Of a stretch of DNA of 48,236 nt, positions 27,017 through 36,215 are shown piece after piece. The notes below the pieces were generated by a model, which searched no databases, was not told where the DNA came from, and saw nothing but the letters and a program-made list of their open reading frames with translations. The translations under genes and the position numbers were made by a program. How positions within the stretch are numbered: position 1 is the stretch's first letter; every line of letters starts with the position of its first letter. Source of the DNA: Planctomycetota bacterium (lineage in GTDB: Bacteria; Planctomycetota; SZUA-567; H5-PLA8); NCBI GenBank assembly GCA_016200135.1, contig JACQFI010000041.1:1-48236 (forward strand), given 5' to 3'.

Positions 27017-27778
27017 ATGCGAACCTTGATCTGGATGATGTTCTTCCCGTGCTTAGGAGTTTGCTTGGCACTTGCCGGCGAAGAAGCTCTCGTTCCGGAT
27101 TCGCCATTACTTCCACAGAAAGATAAAGCGGTGCAGGTCGAGAAATCTGAAAGAGCCGTTAACGACGAACGCTTTCATTCGATCCTGAAGGCCGCTGCGG
27201 AACAGTACAAGGGTTACAAAAGGTTTGATGATGGCTTGGCCAAGGCCCTCGCAGGATGTGGTCCGAGCCCTCATTTGGGGCCACAGACATTGCATGGGGA
27301 TAAAATCAAGCCGTCTGAAAACAATCCCGTCGTAATCCCCAAGGTTTACATGCTATATGCCTATGATATCGATGCGTACAAAAATGAAGGCAAGCAACCT
27401 GAGCATAAGAAGAAAGAGCCCGTCGAACTCGACGGCAAACAGGCGCAACAGATTGTAGTAAAGGAGTCCTGGATTCCAGAGATCGATGAGAAAAAGAACG
27501 AATATGTCGCCAAGAAAAATGACCTCTTTGTAATACTAAAGTTGGACGAGAAGACCGAAGGCACCGACAAAGGCTGGGTATACGGCGTTTTATCGAGCGA
27601 CGGCAAGGTGGTTAAGTCCGCGGGTCGCGTTCAGAATTGTATGGCTTGTCATCAGAACGCCGGTGCGGGCCGCCTTTTTGGCCTCTCAAACCGGCGCTTG
27701 GTGAAAGAGCCCATCCGCCTTCTCGAAGACAAATCAGTTGATCCACCGAAAGATATGAAGGACGCGAAAGAGAAGTAA
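27017..27778 (+). CDS. Secreted c-type cytochrome, P460-like
   Basis: A 253-residue protein with a signal peptide (residues 1-20, MRTLIWMMFFPCLGVCLALA) and one heme motif, CMACH (C208, C211, H212). The preceding text GWVYGVLSSDGKVVKSAGRVQNC and the VVKESW segment near 147-152 resemble cytochrome P460-type domains, which bind a modified heme and oxidise hydroxylamine or detoxify NO in some bacteria. A lysine near residue 149 (VKESW) is a candidate for the family's heme cross-link, but this is a guess. It starts 14 bp after the kinase stop with a GAGGGG site. Its codon use is visibly less GC-rich than the neighbouring genes, as is the next gene. Confidence 0.72.
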   Translation: MRTLIWMMFFPCLGVCLALAGEEALVPDSPLLPQKDKAVQVEKSERAVNDERFHSILKAAAEQYKGYKRFDDGLAKALAGCGPSPHLGPQTLHGDKIKPSENNPVVIPKVYMLYAYDIDAYKNEGKQPEHKKKEPVELDGKQAQQIVVKESWIPEIDEKKNEYVAKKNDLFVILKLDEKTEGTDKGWVYGVLSSDGKVVKSAGRVQNCMACHQNAGAGRLFGLSNRRLVKEPIRLLEDKSVDPPKDMKDAKEK

Positions 27779-27889
27779 CCGTTCGAAACTCTGGCGGCTG
27801 AAGGCGTACGTGGAAAACGAACCGCGGCGGCGACAGAGTTCTGCCAGGAAGCGTAAGCGGCGTTCGTGAGTCCAACGAGTCAAGTTTGG

Positions 27890-28675
27890 TTAAAGTGTGT
27901 CAACCAATTCGCGAATTGCCGCAGCTTTCCAGACCCTTCCTAAATCTGACTGCCTATTTACCCTGCCACTATAGATACCAAGGAAGCGAAACATTGGACC
28001 GGGAGCAATCTCTGCACTCCCATCTTCCATTGTCACAGCACCTCCGCTGCGGGAGGCAACGACAGGCGAACCAGACTGGCCAGGACGGCTTCGGCAATCA
28101 ATTAAGAACAGAGGCAGATCGTCTTGATTGTAGTCGGGTTCAGATGCAACGAAGCCAGTGACCCAAATCGCACAATATCCGCCAGTCTTAATCTTGAATG
28201 GGAATCCAATGACGCTCACGGTTTCTGCGGGGCCGAATGCAAGCAGAGGGTCACCAATACCAAGGCTGTGCGGGTACAAGTCAACATTGCTGAGTTCGGT
28301 TAGCGGTAGTGCTACGAAGTCGGCTTTTCGCCCTAAGCTTGGATGCTCAAACCAAAGATGGTTGTCATTTTGATCTCGTACTTTCTCTGTCACATGAACC
28401 CATTCTCCTAACTTGCCTCGGCGGTTGTGTGAGATAACGACTTCGTCAGGAACGTTTCCTGAACGGTCTATTACCCTATTTGAATCCGAACGACGTCCCG
28501 AGAGAACGTGACGATTTGTAATTAATAGTTTCTTACCGCTGGGCGCGGAGGCAGCAAACCCCGTACTAGACCCAAGGGATACGCCGTTGAACTTCGTTTC
28601 AAGAAAAAGTGACATGACTGACTCTGGACGAATACCCGGAGTTCGCATTTGAGATAGTCTCCTGCAATACGACAT
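27890..28675 (-). CDS. Trypsin-like serine protease
   Basis: A 261-residue protein with a chymotrypsin-fold triad by motif: H56 (LLITNRHVLSGR), D119 (KADFVALPL) and S201 (RPGQSGSPVV). No signal peptide is obvious, and the N-terminus before the first strand is short. It lacks a PDZ domain, unlike HtrA proteases. Starts at ATG 28675 or 28615 are possible; a TTG at 28696 is less likely. The gene is far less GC-rich than its surroundings and runs opposite to its neighbours, which suggests recent transfer. Such stand-alone proteases occur in defence or stress cassettes, but nothing else here points to that. No substrate can be named. Confidence 0.75.
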   Translation of the reverse strand: MSYCRRLSQMRTPGIRPESVMSLFLETKFNGVSLGSSTGFAASAPSGKKLLITNRHVLSGRRSDSNRVIDRSGNVPDEVVISHNRRGKLGEWVHVTEKVRDQNDNHLWFEHPSLGRKADFVALPLTELSNVDLYPHSLGIGDPLLAFGPAETVSVIGFPFKIKTGGYCAIWVTGFVASEPDYNQDDLPLFLIDCRSRPGQSGSPVVASRSGGAVTMEDGSAEIAPGPMFRFLGIYSGRVNRQSDLGRVWKAAAIRELVDTL

Positions 28676-28733
28676 TAGTCCACGACCATCGATCAAATGG
28701 ATTGAGCTTACACCTCGACCCGTTGGGCATGAA

Positions 28734-29981
28734 CTACGCCGTCGCGCGGGTCTGCTGCTCGGGCGATTCGCCGCTGCCGGGTTCTTTTACAGAGGGCGCG
28801 GGCGGGGCGTGGCGGAGTTCGGCGGGGATCGCGACGGGTTCCGGCGCGGGCGCGTTGCGGCGGACGGGCCGCCCGGAGCGCGCGGGCAGTTCGTCGAAGC
28901 CGATGAGCCCCAGGCGCGGGCGCGCGCTGGTCTCGCCGAAGCGCTGGAAGCGTTCGCGCATCGAGCCCGTCGGCACGCGTACGGCGGAGTCTTCCGTGAT
29001 CGGTGCGGACGCCGCTGGAACTTGCGCAGCCGGAACAGGCGCGGCTTGTTCCGCAACGGCGGGCGCGGCGGCCTCGTTCGGCTGCTGCGGAGGAACAGAA
29101 GGAGCAGGCGTGGACGCCTGTGCCGCGGGCTTGGCCGCGCGAGAGGTCTGCGGCTTCTGGCCGCGCTCGGTGAGGATGCGGCGGGCGTCGCGGGCGAGGC
29201 AGCCACTGGCTTCCATCTCGAGCACTTCTTCCGCGAGCGCGATGTACGCCTGCGAGCCGGGGCTCTTGGGATCGTAGTGGATCACCGGGATGCCGTCCTT
29301 CTGGCTCTCGGCGATCTTGATGTTGGTCCGCACGAGCGTCTCGAAGATGTGCGGCGCGAGGCGTTCGTCCTTGCGCAACTGGTCCATGGTCTCGCGCGAG
29401 ACGTTGGTGCGGCTGTCGTAGAGCGTCACGACCACGCCCGTCACTTGCAGTTCGGGGTTGAGCGCCTCGCGGATCATCCCGGCGATCTCGAAGAGTTTGC
29501 CCAGGCCCTCGAGCGCGAACGGATGCGCCTGCAGCGGCACGATCACTTCGGCGCACGCGACCATCGCGTTCAGCGTCAGCAGCGAGAGGCTCGGCAGGCA
29601 GTCGATCAGAATGTAGTCGTACTCGCCGCGGACGATATCGATGGCGCGCTTGAGGCGCGTCTCGCGGCCGATCATTGTCACCATCTCCAACTCCGCGCCG
29701 GAGAGGTCGATGTGGCTGGGCACAACGTCGAGGTTCTCGAAGGCGGTGCGCTGGACGATCGGCTTCGGGTCGCACGACGGATTGGTGAGGTACTCGTAGA
29801 TGGACTGCGAGAGGTCCGCGGCGCGCAGGTTCATGCCGCGGGTCAGGTTCGCCTGCGGGTCCAGGTCCACGAGCAGGACGCGCTTGCCCATCTGCGCGAT
29901 GGCGGCACCGAGGTTCAGCGTCGTCGTGGTCTTGCCGACGCCGCCCTTCTGGTTCATGATGGCAATAATGCGTGCGGGCAT
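28734..29981 (-). CDS. ParA-family ATPase with long Pro/Ala-rich C-terminal tail
   Basis: A 415-residue protein whose first 265 residues are a Soj/ParA-type ATPase: deviant Walker A QKGGVGKTTT (signature K12, K17), DLDPQANLT, a Walker B-like YILIDCLPSLSLLT and VPLQAHPFALEGLGKL. Chromosomal ParA proteins bind DNA non-specifically and move ParB-bound origins. The last 150 residues, from about 265, are rich in Ala, Pro and Glu and probably disordered, longer than in the usual 250-270-residue ParA. No parB or parS-like cluster is visible, so this may be an orphan that positions another cargo. ATG 29981 opens with the usual MPARIIAIMNQKGG. Confidence 0.92.
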   Translation of the reverse strand: MPARIIAIMNQKGGVGKTTTTLNLGAAIAQMGKRVLLVDLDPQANLTRGMNLRAADLSQSIYEYLTNPSCDPKPIVQRTAFENLDVVPSHIDLSGAELEMVTMIGRETRLKRAIDIVRGEYDYILIDCLPSLSLLTLNAMVACAEVIVPLQAHPFALEGLGKLFEIAGMIREALNPELQVTGVVVTLYDSRTNVSRETMDQLRKDERLAPHIFETLVRTNIKIAESQKDGIPVIHYDPKSPGSQAYIALAEEVLEMEASGCLARDARRILTERGQKPQTSRAAKPAAQASTPAPSVPPQQPNEAAAPAVAEQAAPVPAAQVPAASAPITEDSAVRVPTGSMRERFQRFGETSARPRLGLIGFDELPARSGRPVRRNAPAPEPVAIPAELRHAPPAPSVKEPGSGESPEQQTRATA

Positions 29982-30181
29982 CGCTCCCCCTTTAGTTCGG
30001 ACTTTGTTAGGTCATCGGTCAATCTGGCAGGGGCTACCATATAGGCGGTTTCCCGCCCGAATGCAACACCACTAATAGTTATTGGATGGCATCCCCGCCC
30101 GATCCTCTCCTTAAAGATATTCCACGGGCTTGTCAATGCTAAAGGGCGAAAAGTGCCGATCAAAGATTCGGTGGAAGGTGT

Positions 30182-30187
30182 TATACT
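30182..30187 (+). promoter_or_regulatory. Possible -10 element upstream of membrane-protein gene
   Basis: TATACT, five of six consensus bases, lies 20 bp before GTG 30208. No good -35 hexamer is seen at normal spacing, so the case rests on the -10 alone. It supports starting the gene at 30208 rather than at 30130. Confidence 0.25.
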
Positions 30188-30207
30188 TTTGCAAGCAACG
30201 CGAGGGT

Positions 30208-31005
30208 GTGGACTTGGAACTGGTCGCGCCGGACTTGAATGAAGTCGAGCCGCGCCTTTTAAGAGGGCGCGATGTCGCGGGGCTTGCGGTCGCCGTGGCG
30301 CTCCAGGCGTTGCTGGCGTTCGGTGCGATCGATGGACCGTGGCCCTCCTGGCCGAGCACACTCATCTTGAACCCCACGACTCTGGCCGCGGCATTGGCCG
30401 GCATGGCCGTCGCGTGTGCGCTGCTCTTTGCGCCCGGCTGGTCGTCCGATCTGCGTGTCGCGGATGCGGACGGCCGCGTGCGCATCGAACGCGTCGCCGT
30501 AGGCCGGGCGCTCTTCGTCGGCTGCTGGCAGGGCGCGGTGCTGGGCTATTTTCTCCTCTTGGCTTCGCGCATGGAGGCCCTCGACGGCGCGGCGATCTTA
30601 CGCTGCATCGCGGTTGTGGCTGGCGTGGCTGCTGCGGCGGTGCTGGCGGCCGCGCGTTTTCCACGGGTGTATCCGGGACTCGCGTTCTTTACGGCGGTTG
30701 CGCTGCCGTTCTTCTGTTACGTGGCGGCGGAAATCCACGCGCTCACGCCGTCCGGGAGCCTCGGCTGGACGCGCGCGCCCGGAGTTGCGTCGGAGCACCT
30801 GCGAACCTTGGTGGACGGCATCCTCTTTCTTTCGCCCGGCACGGCGGTCTTTGGCGCGTTGCGGGGCCAGTTGATTACCGGCTCCGAGATGGGCTGGCCG
30901 GGCGTGGGCTTCTTCCTGGTCCTCTATGGCGCGCTGGGCGCGGTGCTCCTCTTAAGCGCGCCGCGGCCGGTGCTTCGGAATCCGCCCGAGAAGGCCGAAA
31001 ATTAA
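30208..31005 (+). CDS. Hypothetical multi-pass membrane protein
   Basis: A 265-residue protein with about six hydrophobic stretches (roughly residues 20-40, 58-76, 105-125, 140-158, 165-185 and 235-255). The pattern of Ala/Leu-rich helices with few charged residues resembles small integral-membrane proteins of unknown role. GTG 30208 is chosen because the 26 codons before it (from 30130) are AT-richer and unlike the rest; the true start is uncertain. It is divergent from parA with about 230 bp between them, so the two may share regulatory DNA. I do not recognise the family. Confidence 0.6.
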   Translation: MDLELVAPDLNEVEPRLLRGRDVAGLAVAVALQALLAFGAIDGPWPSWPSTLILNPTTLAAALAGMAVACALLFAPGWSSDLRVADADGRVRIERVAVGRALFVGCWQGAVLGYFLLLASRMEALDGAAILRCIAVVAGVAAAAVLAAARFPRVYPGLAFFTAVALPFFCYVAAEIHALTPSGSLGWTRAPGVASEHLRTLVDGILFLSPGTAVFGALRGQLITGSEMGWPGVGFFLVLYGALGAVLLLSAPRPVLRNPPEKAEN

Positions 31006-31028
31006 CCGGACCGGATGCAGGAAACCGT

Positions 31029-31058
31029 TTGGGTATCCTACGGTTAGCATTCTACACT
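31029..31058 (+). promoter_or_regulatory. Possible sigma-70-type promoter for the FHA-protein gene
   Basis: TTGGGT (31029-31034) and TACACT (31053-31058) are 18 bp apart, three and four of six consensus bases respectively. Transcription would start near 31065, leaving about 64 bp of leader before ATG 31129. Pattern support only. Confidence 0.3.
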
Positions 31059-31128
31059 TGAGATGAATTCGGACCCCGGCCGCCGCACCGCCGGGTATTT
31101 GATTCAGGGATGCCAGGGCACGAGCTAC

Positions 31129-33987
31129 ATGGCCAAGTTGACCATCAAAGATGAGAACGGCGACGAGCGGATACACGAACTGACGGACGACGTGACGTCG
31201 ATCGGACGCTCCTCCAACAACACCATCAAGATCACGGACGCCAAGTCGTCGCGGAACCACTTCCGCGTCGAGAAGGACGGCGCGTACTTCAAGGTCGTGG
31301 ACCTGGGTTCGACCAACGGCACCAAAGTAAACGGCGTGCGGGTGACTTCGCAGCGCCTGCGCCAGGGCGACGTGCTCTCGGTGGGCCTGACCACCTTCGC
31401 CTACGACGGCCCAAGCGACGGAGCGTACGAAGCGACGGTGAAGATGGGGCAGGAACAGGCCGCGGCGGTGGCGGCGGCTTCGGCTCCGCAGCGGTCCTCG
31501 GGGCCCGATTTGAACGCCTCAGCGCCTTCATCGGCGGCCACGCCCGCACCCGCGGTGGAGACGGCGGTCACAGTGCCTTCGACCTCGATCGACGCCAAGG
31601 CGCTCGCGGCGATGCAGGCGAAGGCCGGCGAGGGCGGTCCCAAGTACGTCCTGGCGATCCTGGAAGGCAAGGAAGCGGGCCGCACGGTCAACCTCGGCCA
31701 AGAGGCGGTCACGCTCGGGCGCAGCAGCAGCAACACGATCAAGATTGAGGACGACGCGGCCTCGAGCTACCACGCGGAGATCACCAAGGCGCCCATCGGC
31801 TACGTGATCTCGGACCTGGGCTCCACGAACGGCACGCGCGTGAAGGCCAGGGGCGCGGCCGATTTCGAGAAGATCGTCAAGACGCCGCTGGCGCCAGGCA
31901 TGCAGATTCGCATCGGCAAGACGGTAATCGAGTTCCGCAATTTGGGCCGGCCCGGTGGCGAGGACCAGCTCTTCGGCACCGTGGTCCTGAACGAGGGCGG
32001 GGAAGGGCATCTCGCGGCGGCGGGCCTGGCCGACCGACCGGCCAAGAAGGGTTCGCCGCTGGCGGTGGTCGGAGTGGCCGCGGTGGTCTTCTTCGTGATC
32101 GTGGTCTATGTCGTGGTGAAGCTCATCCCGGAAAACCCCGTCGACCCGAAACCGCCCGTGACGCCGCCGAAGCAGACGGTGCATACGGGCGAGGTCGAGA
32201 ACGGAGACTTTTCCAAAGGCACCGACGACCACGGCAATCCGAACGGCTGGAAGCCGGTCATCACGCTGCCCGAAGTCCGCGTGGTGGTGGATAAGGAAGC
32301 CGAACGCAACGCCGACAAGCCCGAAGAGCAGCGCAAGGGCCTGCGCATCAGCAAGGCGGGGACCTCGCCTTCCACCCGCACCGTCGTGGAGAGCATGGAC
32401 AGCCTAGCCGTCGAGCCCGGCAAGGTCTACGAGATCTCGGGCGCGCTGAAGAACGACGGCGACGGGCAGTTCGGGCTGCGCCTGGTCTGGATCAAGGGCG
32501 AACGCTCGTTCGCCGAGCACCCCCTGACGCTCAGCGGCACGCAGCAGGAATGGAAGGACCGCAACGCGAAGGTGAAGCCGCCGCCGTGGGCCGACCGCGT
32601 GAAGGTGGGCGTCTTCACCGAAGGCCGCGAGGGCAAGACGTTCTTCGACAACATCGCCTTTAAGGAACTCCCGGGCGAGAAACTCGCCGATCCGCCCTCG
32701 GTCAGCTACGGCGGCGTCACGGTGAACTTCGAGGGCGGCAAGGGCGCGTTCGCGGTGAGTTCCGGCGGGCAGGCGGCCATCGACGGCGCGCTGCTCGAGT
32801 TGGCCTCCAAGGACAACCAATCCGTCTCGTCGCTGCTCTCGGCGTTCGAGACCCAGCCGGTGACCGATTCCGGCAAGACGACCTACCGCGGGCAGCTCTT
32901 CGACTTCCAGCTCCAGCGCCCGGCCAATTACCTGATCTCGGCGCAGGCGGGCTCCGGCGGCGTGCAGATGCGCTTCGCCGTGGACCGCTCGCAGGGCGAC
33001 TCCGGCCCGCGCTTGAACTTCTACATCGTCGGCCCCGCGGCCAAAGGCGAGATCGACGCGCGCCTCGACAGCGGCCCGCAGAAGATCTCCGCCAACGAGA
33101 ACAAGACGCTGGCCGGGATGCAGGAGATTCTCTTCAACACGGGCGGCACGCCGCAGCTCTACCTGAACTTCGCTTCGCCGGTGACGCTGGAGACGCGGCG
33201 CGAGGGCGAGCGGCGCTGGGTGCAGATCGCGTTCCAAGGCGAGCTGGGTGTCGAGATCGCGCCGGAGAATGTGGGCGAGAAGCAGCAGTTCGCCAACGCC
33301 TCGAAGGACCTCGACGACGCGCTCTCGCGGAAGGACTGGGCGCGCGTCTACAAGCTGAGCGACACCATCGACCAGAAGTACGGGAGCAAGATGCCCGAGG
33401 CCAAGGACAAGGTCCGCCAGGCGCGCGCGGCCTTTGACGACGCGTTCAAGACGGTCAAGGATGATCTCGTCCGGCAGATCGACACGGTCAAGCAGGCGCC
33501 CACCACCGCGGACGACGCGCTGAAGAGCATCGACCGGCAGATGGCGCCGTGGATCGGGACCTCGAAGGAGCAGGACTTCCGCGACGCCAAGCAGCAGATC
33601 GAGAAGCTCAAGACCGCCGGCGCGAACACGATGAAGGAAGACCTGGCCGCGCAGGCGCTCAAGAGCGCTCAGACTTCCTACAATAAAGGCGTGTACACGG
33701 TGGCGATCTCGTTCTGCAACAAGATCCTGCGCGACTTCCCCGACACCGCGGCCGCGAAGGAGGCCAAGGACCTGCTCGCCAAGGCCGACGACGCGCAGAA
33801 AAAGGAAGACGAGTTGGGCGCGATCACCGCGGGCCTGAAGAAGCAGGTCGAGGCGTTCATCAAGGCCGGCGACTACGCCGAGGCGATCAAGACCATCACC
33901 AACGACGCCGAGTACAAGAAGCACTCCACCCAGCTCAAAGAGATCAACGAGCTCTTAGAAACCTGGAAGGCCAAGGCCGGGCAGTAA
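31129..33987 (+). CDS. Membrane-anchored protein with two FHA domains
   Basis: A 952-residue protein. FHA domain 1 spans about residues 1-93 (IGRSS at 25-29, SSRNHF near 40-45, DLGSTNGTKVNG). An Ala/Pro-rich linker follows, then FHA domain 2 at about 173-271 (LGRSS, ASSYHAEI, DLGSTNGTRV), a TM helix at about 311-333, a beta-sandwich resembling a carbohydrate-binding module (VENGDFSKGTDDHGNPNGW and following), a second beta-rich region, and a helical, TPR-like C-terminus from about 720. FHA domains bind phosphothreonine, so the cytoplasmic part could read phosphorylation by Hanks-type kinases such as that at 24237. ATG 31129 matches the FHA N-terminus; an in-frame ATG at 31063 adds 22 non-family residues. 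Confidence 0.88.
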   Translation: MAKLTIKDENGDERIHELTDDVTSIGRSSNNTIKITDAKSSRNHFRVEKDGAYFKVVDLGSTNGTKVNGVRVTSQRLRQGDVLSVGLTTFAYDGPSDGAYEATVKMGQEQAAAVAAASAPQRSSGPDLNASAPSSAATPAPAVETAVTVPSTSIDAKALAAMQAKAGEGGPKYVLAILEGKEAGRTVNLGQEAVTLGRSSSNTIKIEDDAASSYHAEITKAPIGYVISDLGSTNGTRVKARGAADFEKIVKTPLAPGMQIRIGKTVIEFRNLGRPGGEDQLFGTVVLNEGGEGHLAAAGLADRPAKKGSPLAVVGVAAVVFFVIVVYVVVKLIPENPVDPKPPVTPPKQTVHTGEVENGDFSKGTDDHGNPNGWKPVITLPEVRVVVDKEAERNADKPEEQRKGLRISKAGTSPSTRTVVESMDSLAVEPGKVYEISGALKNDGDGQFGLRLVWIKGERSFAEHPLTLSGTQQEWKDRNAKVKPPPWADRVKVGVFTEGREGKTFFDNIAFKELPGEKLADPPSVSYGGVTVNFEGGKGAFAVSSGGQAAIDGALLELASKDNQSVSSLLSAFETQPVTDSGKTTYRGQLFDFQLQRPANYLISAQAGSGGVQMRFAVDRSQGDSGPRLNFYIVGPAAKGEIDARLDSGPQKISANENKTLAGMQEILFNTGGTPQLYLNFASPVTLETRREGERRWVQIAFQGELGVEIAPENVGEKQQFANASKDLDDALSRKDWARVYKLSDTIDQKYGSKMPEAKDKVRQARAAFDDAFKTVKDDLVRQIDTVKQAPTTADDALKSIDRQMAPWIGTSKEQDFRDAKQQIEKLKTAGANTMKEDLAAQALKSAQTSYNKGVYTVAISFCNKILRDFPDTAAAKEAKDLLAKADDAQKKEDELGAITAGLKKQVEAFIKAGDYAEAIKTITNDAEYKKHSTQLKEINELLETWKAKAGQ

Positions 33988-34001
33988 CGCGCGCATGGCA
34001 T

Positions 34002-36179
34002 CTATTTCCCCCGCACGCAATACAGGTATTCGCTTCCCTTGATATAGAGCGAGGCTTCGTCGAAGACGGGCGAGGCGTAGAACGATTCCTGCCGGTAGTC
34101 CATCCACGTTGAAGCGATCTGGTTCTCGAGGATGTTCTTCGCGGCCTCTTTGTATTCGGGGCCCGGGTCGAGCACCACGGCGCAGCCGGTGTTATCGAAG
34201 ATGTAGAGCTGCTTGCCGCCGAGGGTCGGGCTGGCGGTGTAGCCGAATATCTGGCGGTTGGCGCGCTGGTACATCTCGAGGCGGCGCGTGTAGAGGACCT
34301 TGGACGACGCAAGGTCCACCGTAGTGAGGCCGCCCATGGTGTCCACGTTGTAGAGGATGCCGTTCACGATCAGCGAGGAGGCGATGGAGAAGCCGGAGCT
34401 CGCTTCGATGCGCCACTGCTTGCCGTCCAGCTTCCACGCGGGCTTGAACGCGCCGGAGGGACTGTCGGGCAGTTTGACCGCGCAGAGGTCCTTGCGCTCG
34501 CCGTTGTAATAGAGCATGCCGCCGTCGAGCACGGGCGTCGGGTCGCCGTTGAAGAAGCGCGTGTTGGGCAGCTCGGAGAGGACCTTGCCGTCGGAGAGTT
34601 GCAGGATGCGGTTGGGCTGCGCGATCAGGACGCTGGCGCCGCCGATCTTTGCGGGCACGAAGAGGCTGGCGTAGCCGCCGGCGGCCTTCGACTGGTCACG
34701 CCAGACGACCTTGCCGGTCTGCGCGTCGAACGCGAGGATGCGCGGGCCTTCGCCGTAGATCAGTTTGCCGTCCACGAGCGCCGGGGTGACGTGGTTGCCG
34801 TGTTCTTCCGCGCCGAGGGCCTCGTGCCAGCTCCAGACGCGCTGGCCGTCGAGCGTGTACGCGGCGACGACGTACGCGCCGGGGCCCTTGGAGCCGCCGC
34901 CCGCGGCGAGGTAGACCTGCTTGCCGTCGGTGACGGGCGTGCCGTTGGTGGCGGAGACTTCGTTGATGTACATCTGCGGATACTTCTTGGCGTCGGCGGC
35001 CTTCAGCGCGTCGTGGAGCTTCTTCTCGAGCTCGTGCTTCTGCTTGACCAGGTTGTCGATCTTGGTCTGCGCGTCCTGCGGCAGGCCAGCGAGCGGGTTC
35101 AGCGCGTTGAGTTCCTTGACCAGGTTGTCGTTGGCGGCCTTGAGCTCGGCGTTCAGCGGCTCGGCTTTGTCTTTGAAGCCGGGCAGCGCCTTCTCGGCGT
35201 CGCCCGCGGCGTCCACGGGCGTGGCGCTCGTGAGCCACTGCACTTTCCCGTCCTTCTTATTGATGCAGATGAGGTCGCAGGTGCCGCAGGTCGCGTAGAG
35301 GCGGTCGCCGACGATGACCGGCGACGAGGCGCTGAAGCCGGGCAGGCGCGTCATCCAGGCGATGTTCTGCGTCTCGTACGCCGTGGGCAGCGGCGCGGAG
35401 AAGAAAGGCGCGAAGAGCCACTTGCTGACCCAGGGGTTCTGGCCTTCGGGCTTGGTGGACTCGGCGACGCTCAGTTTCACCAGCAGCCGGTTCCAGCCTT
35501 TGACCAGCGTCTGATTGGATTTGTGGATGCTGGCCCAGTCCTTTGGGTTCAGCACGGTGGGCTGGCCGTTGAGCCAGATCTTCGCCGCCGCGCCGGCGCG
35601 GTGCATCGAGAACTGGAACGGCCCGCCGGTGGGCGAGTAGAGGTAGGTGTGGGCGTAGGCGACCTGGTTGTTGACCTTGCCGAAGAGTTGGACGAAGTCG
35701 ATGTGGAAGTTCCCGCAGGTGCCTTCGTTGGTGTAGTGCGTGCTTTGCGTATCGATGGAGGTATGCAGCGCCTTCCATTCCAGCGCGCCGGTCTTCGTGC
35801 CGTCGTCGGGCTGGAGCGCCGCCTCGTCGGGATAGAAGGCCTTGTCGATGTCGGCCGCCGGGTTGTCGCTGGCGAACGGTCCCAGGACGAGCCAGTCCTT
35901 CACGATGCCGAGTTCCAGCTTGGCCGCGTCCTTGGAAGGCGCGTCGCCCGCGGGTTTCTTCGCCTGATAGGAAGCGCCGGCGGTGGCGCCCATCACGGCG
36001 CGGCGGAACCACCGCGCGGGCGGCGTGGCGCCGGGATAGCGGCCCGTGCCGTCGCCGCGCCAGCCCATGGGCTGTTCGGGCGTGGGCGTGCAGCCGTGCG
36101 CGCCGAGTTCCGCGCCTGTGGCTGAAACGGCTCCCGCTAGTAGCAGGACTCCGGCGAAGAGATGCCCGTCGAACCGCAT
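34002..36179 (-). CDS. Secreted PQQ-like beta-propeller protein with helical insert, paralog 2
   Basis: A 725-residue protein with a signal peptide (about 1-24) and a leading GWRGDGTGRYPGATPPARW segment. Residues about 90-280 form a domain beginning WLVLGPFASDN and including GWNRLLVKLSV. Propeller repeats of PQQ/BamB type start at about 290 (SPVIVGDRLYATCGTCDLICINKKDGKVQW), are interrupted by a coiled-coil insert (about residues 320-420, rich in Leu/Lys/Asp), and run to the end. It ends ..YLYCVRGK. Such propellers scaffold or bind ligands; there is no sign of real PQQ cofactor chemistry. ATG 36179 has AAGGAG 7 bp upstream. The paralog at 36383 lies upstream, separated by a REP element. Confidence 0.8.
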   Translation of the reverse strand: MRFDGHLFAGVLLLAGAVSATGAELGAHGCTPTPEQPMGWRGDGTGRYPGATPPARWFRRAVMGATAGASYQAKKPAGDAPSKDAAKLELGIVKDWLVLGPFASDNPAADIDKAFYPDEAALQPDDGTKTGALEWKALHTSIDTQSTHYTNEGTCGNFHIDFVQLFGKVNNQVAYAHTYLYSPTGGPFQFSMHRAGAAAKIWLNGQPTVLNPKDWASIHKSNQTLVKGWNRLLVKLSVAESTKPEGQNPWVSKWLFAPFFSAPLPTAYETQNIAWMTRLPGFSASSPVIVGDRLYATCGTCDLICINKKDGKVQWLTSATPVDAAGDAEKALPGFKDKAEPLNAELKAANDNLVKELNALNPLAGLPQDAQTKIDNLVKQKHELEKKLHDALKAADAKKYPQMYINEVSATNGTPVTDGKQVYLAAGGGSKGPGAYVVAAYTLDGQRVWSWHEALGAEEHGNHVTPALVDGKLIYGEGPRILAFDAQTGKVVWRDQSKAAGGYASLFVPAKIGGASVLIAQPNRILQLSDGKVLSELPNTRFFNGDPTPVLDGGMLYYNGERKDLCAVKLPDSPSGAFKPAWKLDGKQWRIEASSGFSIASSLIVNGILYNVDTMGGLTTVDLASSKVLYTRRLEMYQRANRQIFGYTASPTLGGKQLYIFDNTGCAVVLDPGPEYKEAAKNILENQIASTWMDYRQESFYASPVFDEASLYIKGSEYLYCVRGK

Positions 36180-36215
36180 AGTGGACTCCTTCGGTGTTGG
36201 CCGGACTGTCCTAGC

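Noticed and set aside
32404..33924. A 506-codon frame antisense to the FHA gene, and similar long antisense frames at 34599-36125, 41516-43027 and 22513-23514
   Set aside because: High third-position GC keeps antisense frames open. The sense genes have clear domains and normal codon use; the antisense frames have none.
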